A stretch of DNA of 64,000 nucleotides from Tetragonia tetragonoides (taxonomy: Eukaryota; Streptophyta; Magnoliopsida; Caryophyllales; Aizoaceae), in assembly GCA_038025085.1 (NCBI GenBank), contig CM076144.1:32423501-32487500 (forward strand), written 5' to 3'. Every line of letters begins with the position of its first letter. Within the stretch, counting starts at the first letter, position 1. The position numbers and the translations under genes are program-made. Below, piece after piece: positions 57,932 to 64,000 of the stretch. Below the pieces are notes generated by a model. That model was not told the DNA's origin. It did not search any database and saw only the letters and a list, made by a program, of their open reading frames with translations.

Positions 57932-58565
57932 TTTCAAGAAGAAATGCGGGATGCAGAGGTCCAATTCCATGAAGTTACTGGATTCAAATTTAAGGGTGAT
58001 GGGCTTGGGTAGATGGGCTTAAAAAGACTTACCACTGAACTAAACTAAACTGAATTCAATACCACTGAACTAAACTAAACTGAACTGAATTCAATACCAC
58101 ACTAAACTGAACCAGACACTACTGAATTGAATTGAACTCAACTAGATATGTCAAACAAAAAATATGTTTCACAACTCAATACCACCGAATTGAACTGGAC
58201 ATCACTAAAGTTAACTGAAAATCACTAAATTGCCACATGAACTGAATTGAACAAAACTGATCGTATAAGCTTTAAAAAACGCAACCTAAAATGGTTCAAC
58301 TTAAAAAAAGCTCATGGTAATTGGAGACATAATTATCTTCACGTAAAATAAGAATACAAATTTTGAAAGTGAAGTGAAAAAAAAGAGACTAATCAAAATA
58401 ACGTACGGAGATCAATATGAAAATATATTTAATCAATTGGGGTTAACTTATGATTTTATAAAAAAATTAACACCCGATTGCACGGGCTTTATATTTAGTC
58501 TAGAGTATAGTAATACTTTTTATTGTAACAATGGCCTTAGTGTGACTGATTAACTAAAAGGCGGT
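57932..58565. other. Repeat-rich intergenic DNA with Helitron-like 3' motif
   Basis: 'accactgaactaaactaaac' occurs at 58031 and 58061 (30-bp period), followed by more 'actgaact' words to 58260. At 58468-58502 'cacccgattgcacgggcttt' is followed by ATATTTAGTCTAG, a short hairpin with CTAG about 15 bases later, as in Helitron 3' ends. It could be the end of the Helitron that starts near 46129, with the MULE and SINE inside; this is a guess. Confidence 0.35.
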
Positions 58566-58582
58566 GCAACACCTCTTTGTTT

Positions 58583-58755
58583 TGGGTTTAACCACATGTT
58601 CACCTAAGCCTTTTGGGCCAAGACTAGTCTTGTTCGCACCGAGTCAGCCTACGAAGAGGTAAAGTGCTCCCAGGCCGGTAAGTAGTTTTTCAATTTACAA
58701 GATTCGAATTAAGGGATAAGAGTGTTGAACCACTCACATCAACCACTTATTGGTT
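58583..58755 (-). mobile_element. SINE-like insertion with 17-bp target duplication
   Basis: GCAACACCTCTTTGTTT (58566-58582) and GCAAAACCTCTTTGTTT (58756-58772) flank about 173 bp. On the minus strand it begins 'aaccaataagtggttgatgt' and has TTCGAATC (B-box-like) about 50 bases in, consistent with a short tRNA-derived SINE. Strand and family are tentative. Confidence 0.6.
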
Positions 58756-58772
58756 GCAAAACCTCTTTGTTT

Positions 58773-59525
58773 GCAAAGACAAAGAGACGCTAGCAGAACA
58801 TTAGCCTAGAATAAGGGGGATATGATCTGCATAGGCGTAAAACCCAAAAACAAAACGTGTAAAAAACCAAATACAACCGTGCATGACGACACTAATGAAC
58901 TACGTACACATCAATATCAAAGGAAAAAGGCTAATTTACTCCCTCAAATTGTGTAACATATGAGTTGAATAAACCTCAGGGTTCAATCCACTAACATTAG
59001 CGCTATTGGACAGTTCATGATTTCATCATACACAACTTACTATATCAAAGAATCAAAGTTCAACTAAAATACATTGAAGTGTATGTAGTACCTAATGATA
59101 GGGTTAGGATCATAATAGACGACTCGTAGTACAAGACTACTAGTAATAATAACCTCATAGCTTTCTTGATAGTTTATTAGTAATGATAAGAAAAATAAAT
59201 TGAGCAAACAAAAAGATATCTTGAGCAATGAAATCTGGGAAACAAAGACCCAATTGATAACCCAAAACCCTCAATCAAGAAGTATTGTAAAAGCCAAAAC
59301 CCAAATTATAGACAGGCATAAACCATGAAAATTGATACTGTAAAAAAAGAAACAAAATTTCCATGCTTTTCAACACCACATATATCACTTGAAATCAAAA
59401 AATACCAATGTATTTAATCGCATTAACACAATTACTTACTTTTCTCCTACCAAAAACATAAAAAGAAATTCTAAATTTCCAAATTACAAACAAAACCGAA
59501 ACTCACAAGTCACAACAACAATCAC
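58773..59525. other. Downstream flank of the ubiquitin-RUB gene
   Basis: Probably includes the 3' untranslated region of the minus-strand gene (about 59350-59525). No gene or repeat recognised. Confidence 0.4.
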
Positions 59526-59999
59526 TTAAACACTAGCACCACCACGAAGAGCAAGAACAAGATGAAGAACAGAGCCAGCTTCAATATTATACGCTTGAGC
59601 AGTCTTATGATCAGCCAACTGTTTCCCAGCATAAATCAAACGTTGTTGAAGAGGTGGAATACCTTCTTGTTCTTCAACCCTTTCTTTAATTTTATCAATA
59701 GTATCCTCGAGTTCGATTTCGATTTCCATCTCTTTTCCTGTAAGTGTCTTGATTTTGATCACGGTACCACCACCTCTGCAACCGAGCATTAGTTGGATTG
59801 TGGACTGGTCTTTAATGTTGCACTCTTTAAGAGTTTTGTGGTCGTCGAGTAGTTTCCCATTGAAGATTAGGACTTGTTGCTCTAATGGGATGTTTTCTTT
59901 GTCTAGGATTATGTATTTTATGGTCTCGATTGTGTAATGGGTTTTGATGTCTATGGTTATTGTTTGGTTTGTTAAGGTCTTCACAAAGATTTGCTTCAT
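59526..59999 (-). CDS. RUB: Ubiquitin-RUB (NEDD8)-type fusion protein with divergent ubiquitin half
   Basis: 157 residues, intronless. Residues 1-77 are a ubiquitin fold ([18 protein letters not shown]...GCRGG); residues 79-154 match plant RUB/NEDD8 ([48 protein letters not shown]) with the RUB-defining Ala at position 72 of the domain and Lys48 kept. RUB is attached to cullins to activate SCF-type ubiquitin ligases; plant RUB genes are normally made as ubiquitin-RUB precursors cut after Gly-Gly. Oddities: an extra Lys after the first Met; ubiquitin Arg72 and Leu73 replaced by Gly and Cys; Lys63 position changed to Asp; an extra Gly, and Thr in place of the RUB start Met at the junction; tail ASV after the last Gly-Gly. 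Lys48 and Ile44 equivalents remain. Start chosen as the only Met before the first fold. Confidence 0.85.
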   Translation of the reverse strand: MKQIFVKTLTNQTITIDIKTHYTIETIKYIILDKENIPLEQQVLIFNGKLLDDHKTLKECNIKDQSTIQLMLGCRGGGTVIKIKTLTGKEMEIEIELEDTIDKIKERVEEQEGIPPLQQRLIYAGKQLADHKTAQAYNIEAGSVLHLVLALRGGASV

Positions 60000-61416
60000 G
60001 GTTTGAAGATGAGAGAGAATTTAAAACTATGGAAATTGGTTTGGAGGTTTGATACGAGCAAGAGGATTGTTGAAGGTCCTTTGAGGGTACATATGTGAGT
60101 TTAGGCGCTTGGGTCGTATTAATAGGCGATGGTCTTGTTAGATAATGGAAAGTGGAATTCTAATTGGTTTTGGTCTTTTTAGAAGTCGAAGTGAAACAGA
60201 AGTCGGAATTTTGGAAACAAGAAACACACAATAAGGAAAATAAAAGGAATTTGGGAGTTACTAAATTTGGAAACTATATTTATTTATTTATTGAAAAATT
60301 AGGAAACTCTATGTAATGGTTTCTTTTTTTTCTTTTCTTTTTCTTTTCCTGATTGTGGAAGAGGTGGTTGTGGTTGTGGTTGAATGAAAATTTACTTTCT
60401 TTTTTCTTATGAAAATATCACTTTTTTTTTATTTTAATTGAATTGGTTCCTACATGGTAAAAAATCAAGCCATGCAGAAGTAGGAGTAGTATTGTGATTA
60501 AAATATAAAAGAACAAAATTTTGATTGGAAGGCCTTTTTTTTCTGATTACCCAAGTTCACTAAAACAAAACACATTCAAAACCTCCTCCACTTCAATCTA
60601 CCTTCTCCTAGCCCTACTCCTAAAACTAAAAACCTTCATGTAGTTCCATATCCACTAACAGTTCCTGCATTTCCAAATCAAAATATTTACTTTCAATACA
60701 GACCATAACCACGGAAGAAAAGAACTCTAGAGGATCTAAACACGTATCAAAAGCCTACCATAACCACGGAAGAAAAGAACTATAGAGGATCCAAACACAT
60801 ATCAGAAGCCTCCCGCACACCGACAAAGGAAGTAAGGAACCAATCCAAATTCCAAGTGACATAAAGACACCAACTGTCCAAAATTTTCCAGTTCATTTTG
60901 ACAAATATTTACTCCATTTGGCTCATGTTAATTATTACAAGTAAATAACATGATCGGAGAAATGACAGTTACAGAACTCGTCACCCACAGTTACCCCATT
61001 ACCAAGTGGAGTCACCATTACCGGGTGGAGTCAACTCGCAAGTCACAACACAACAGCAAAAATAAAGTGCAGCAGTAAATACAACAGAATTTAAGTACCT
61101 GTTACATATCCCACCATGATTACAAAAGCTGAAGAACTCAAATTCACAGGCATTAGTGGTTCACAATGCAGTTTATCTACCAAGTTTGGGGTTTACCTAT
61201 GCCCTCGGATATCATTAAAACTTCATCCTGGTTACTTTTTCACAACACCTAAGAGCTACAAGTTTGATTAACATTAGAAAATACAGAAATTTTCAGAATA
61301 AACACACACATCGCTACCATTAAAAGGTTAGGGATTACAGACAAGCCATATTAGACAGCATGCGGTCATTGGGGTCACCCATATCAGTGTCATGGTTAAC
61401 GAAGACCAGTCACGTA
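60000..61416. other. Promoter side of the ubiquitin-RUB gene and 3' side of the FRIGIDA-like gene
   Basis: 60000-60200 is the likely promoter and leader of the minus-strand RUB gene. A tandem duplication of 55 bp has copies starting at 60703 and 60758 ('ccataaccacggaagaaaag'). 61100-61416 is the probable 3' untranslated region of the FRIGIDA-like gene. No extra gene. Confidence 0.5.
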
Positions 61417-62989
61417 TCAGTAGTACACTTGTGGATAAGATGGTGCCATCGCGTTGCTGTAGCCACCATATGCAGGGTAACTGACAGGTGCACCAGAGTA
61501 TGGTCCAGCCATGGCAGGAGCAGCGGCCTCGGGTGAATAGGGATATGGTGGGCTGTTGCTTCCGTACATAGCAGGTGAAGGCCTGTCATAAGGGTAAGGT
61601 GCAACCCCAGCTGGGTATTGGTGGTGTGAGGGAGACCTGACGAATGTGGGAGGTGGAGGAAATGATGACACATAAGCATTTGTCAGACGACCGGCCTTGG
61701 CTGGAGGCATGGGACCATTGTTACAGACCCTTGTTCGCTTGTTTGCAGGTACTGCTGCGGTTCTCTTCTTGTCAGTCTTGGTCCTCTCCAACTGCTCCAG
61801 CCTCTTCTTGAGGTTCTCTGAAGGGAGATCTGCTTCGAGCTTGTACTCTTCAATGCACTTAAGGACTGCCCGCAGAGCAGACTGCTCCTTCCGAATAGCT
61901 AGGTGCTAAAGTACAAAAATATCAAGTAAGAAAGTAAGTTTAAAAAAAAGGTGGCATTTTGGCGTAAGAGAACTCACTAAAAGGTGGAAACACCCACACA
62001 CTTCCACAAACACCTACATGGAATGAAATGGACATGATCCCGCAAGTCCCTGCAACTCATTTTTGGGTATGTAAAAACTAAAAAGGCGCTTCTAAGTTTC
62101 AATACCCTAACACGAGGACACCACAGGCACAACGATTTGACTGAGTTCCAGGACAGGACTAGACTTGGATGAAGGTTGTGGAAAAATAGACAGCAGGCCA
62201 AGATTCCGGGAGTATCCATTAAAAATCAACCCATAAAGAAAGAATGGCTGTAATGAAGATGAATTCAGCCTGACTATTCACGACTGCCAAGTGCCAACTC
62301 TATGATGAGACTCATACAGATTAGTACACACGCCCTTGAGAAGCTACTGCAGAGTACAGAATGATTACGGATAACTTCTTTTTTTTTTTTCTTTTTTTTT
62401 TTGATACAAGACACTACAACCACATTAGATACGTACTCATCGGAGCAGCAGAGAATAAATGACAGACACATCAGCCAAACCAAATAACAGATCAAAGTTC
62501 ACTTTTCCTCGCTCTCAAGTCTGAACTGTAAATTCAAGCTTAAAATATAGCAGCATTGATGTCAAACCTCATCAAATCGAGAGAAACACAAACATTAACT
62601 ATGACCGGAGAGGAAACTGAAGCCAAAAGCAAAGAACATCCCACCTAAGAAGAGGGGGGGGGGGCAAGGGCAGATACTTACAAAATTCAAGTACACAGAA
62701 TTTTAGAACAGAACCTCGTAAGAGAAAGAAAACATATATTGAGATAAAATGGTAACAGAAAAGTAAATCAAATGAGCAGAAACAATCAAGAATAATAATA
62801 ATGAGAGAAATACCACAGCTCGTCCAGCATTGTTTGGATCCTCCAGAATGGCAGTTGCTGCCTTCTTTGCATCGTTAAGGAAGGACTTTAACAAGGGGAC
62901 AGGTGGAAACTTATCTACAAGTCCAACTTCATAGGTAAAATGAACTGCATCAACCTGCTGTCCTCGGCTTATCAACTCTTCAATCATTT
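61417..62989 (-). CDS. FRL4: FRIGIDA-like protein (FRL4 type), last two exons
   Basis: Two minus-strand exons, 62989-62814 (acceptor CAG, donor GTG|GTA) and 61905-61417 (acceptor TTTAG), joined in phase 0. The first encodes EMIEELISRGQQVDAVHFTY and FPPVPLLKSFLNDAKKAATA, the conserved C-terminal part of the FRIGIDA domain (mostly helical). The second continues with RKEQSALRAVLKCIEEYKLE, LKKRLEQLERTKTDKKR, a basic PANKRTR segment that may be a nuclear signal, PMPPAKAGRLTNAYVSSFP, and a Pro/Tyr/Ala-rich tail ending QVYY. The family works in the nucleus; FRIGIDA and FRL1 promote FLC expression, and FRL3/FRL4 members are less defined. FRL4-like by the PAKAGR motif and tail and by the nearby SECE1. 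The first exon lies beyond the window. Confidence 0.9.
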
Positions 62990-64000
62990 CTGTGGATGAT
63001 GAAACGGTGTTATGCCCAGAAAGATAAAATCATTACTGTTCAGTATCAGGCGGATAAATCCACAAGGCAGTTGCAAAAGTTATGAAGAAAACATAGGGCA
63101 GGCCATAAGCAATAATACTTTCCACTCGAACAGCAATTGCAAAGTGCAAGCAATTCAACATTTCTCACCCTAACTAACTAGCTCCTCCCCGGTGACAAAA
63201 GAGATTGCATGTGTTTGCCTCTTAGTTTGTATAGTGAGATTGTGCACACTAAACAAGAGCACTGGACAGATTAAGTTTACAGAAAGAACGCACCAACATC
63301 AAACAATTAGAGCACAAATGAATAACAGATCGGAGTAAAGGAGCTCTTCCAACGATACTAACATTCCAACCATTTTCCATGTGAAACCCATGTGAAGGGA
63401 GACAGCTTAACCAAAGAGCCAAAACACAGCAGCCCAGGATTGAACATCTATCTATTAATATACAATAAATTCTGACAACTCTAACATCAGAACAGTTACA
63501 CGAATACCAGATATTTATTCATTTGAATGGAGGAGAATTCACATGCATATGCAAGGAGTCAAGGACAGAGAAGGAATGAAACAACAAACGGAGTTTCCAA
63601 AGAGCAACTTAGCCAAGTCTCTGTCTTTTGAAATACTCATAGTTTATTTTCCTAAGAAAAAAGGAAATGAAAAGAAAAGTTGGGAATTTCGCAGTATTAG
63701 AGTACAAAATGTAATCAGCAGAGCAACTCAATGAAACAGGAAAAGCATCTTCTAATGACACAATAAATGTATTTGACAGGAAATTCAAGAGATGCTCAAG
63801 TTGTTAGGAGTATCGCCTCGATTCGTGAGGTTGAGAAGTTGAACTCCTATGGTAGTTGTGCCTCCTCTAGAACAAAAAAAAAAGAATAATATTTTGGCAA
63901 GAATACTAAACTATGGTGCAGCAAGCTCCTGAGCACTCTACACTGCTGAGCAGAGGAAAGAAGACAGATGAAGATCAACAACGTAATCAATATAACAACC
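62990..64000 (-). other. Intron of the FRIGIDA-like gene (to the window end)
   Basis: No FRIGIDA exon is found upstream of 62989, so this is probably a first intron longer than 1 kb. It contains a short tRNA-like stretch at about 63797-63870 ('gttgagaagttgaactcc') followed by an A-run, perhaps a SINE fragment. The small open frame at 63543-63734 is unsupported. Confidence 0.55.

Overview
This is a plant nuclear window, almost certainly from a eudicot. It is AT-rich intergenic DNA full of nested retrotransposons, with intron-containing genes, plant SINEs, Helitron and Mutator-like debris, a nuclear copy of plastid rpl2/rpl23, and three recognisable host genes: plastid SECE1, a ubiquitin-RUB/NEDD8 gene and a FRIGIDA-like gene. 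I cannot name the species.

Positions 1-36064 are one transposon nest. The host is a roughly 17-kb Tat-lineage Ty3/gypsy element on the minus strand. Its 5' LTR is 34687-36064, followed by a primer-binding site, gag, protease, RT, two RNase H domains and integrase; the start of its 3' LTR is at 1068-1520. On the opposite strand, between integrase and 3' LTR, it carries two intron-containing plant-mobile-domain (PMD) genes, each behind its own GC-rich upstream block. Three later insertions broke it. Element C is an 8.6-kb gag-only Tat relative at 6763-15371 (TSD GGAAG) inside the second PMD gene. A 10.2-kb composite at 19763-29983 (TSD GCCCA) splits the RT. A Tekay-type LTR ending at 1067 interrupts the 3' LTR. 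The composite is two internally deleted Tekay-like elements, A (plus) and B (minus), joined end to end and sharing a single target duplication.

Positions 36065-59500 are gene-poor. They hold strand-switching AAT/ATT microsatellites, a 165-bp tandem duplication, three SINEs with long target duplications, a Helitron-type RPA gene with a tandemly duplicated exon, a Helitron helicase C-terminus, and a Mutator-like element at about 54629-57570. That element has symmetric arrays of 33-bp palindromes and a plastid rpl23-rpl2 fragment inside its own broken coding region. The intact gene SECE1 is at 39897-40445.

Positions 59500-64000 are genic. A minus-strand, intronless ubiquitin-RUB fusion gene has a very divergent ubiquitin half. 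It is followed by the last two exons of a FRIGIDA-like (FRL4-type) gene that runs off the window end. SECE1 and FRL4B are close neighbours on Arabidopsis chromosome 4 (At4g14870, At4g14900), so this looks like old gene order stretched by transposons.

For a second look I would choose the paired antisense PMD genes with similar upstream blocks, the inverted A/B composite, the palindrome-bearing Mutator element with plastid filler, the duplicated RPA exon and the divergent ubiquitin-RUB gene.
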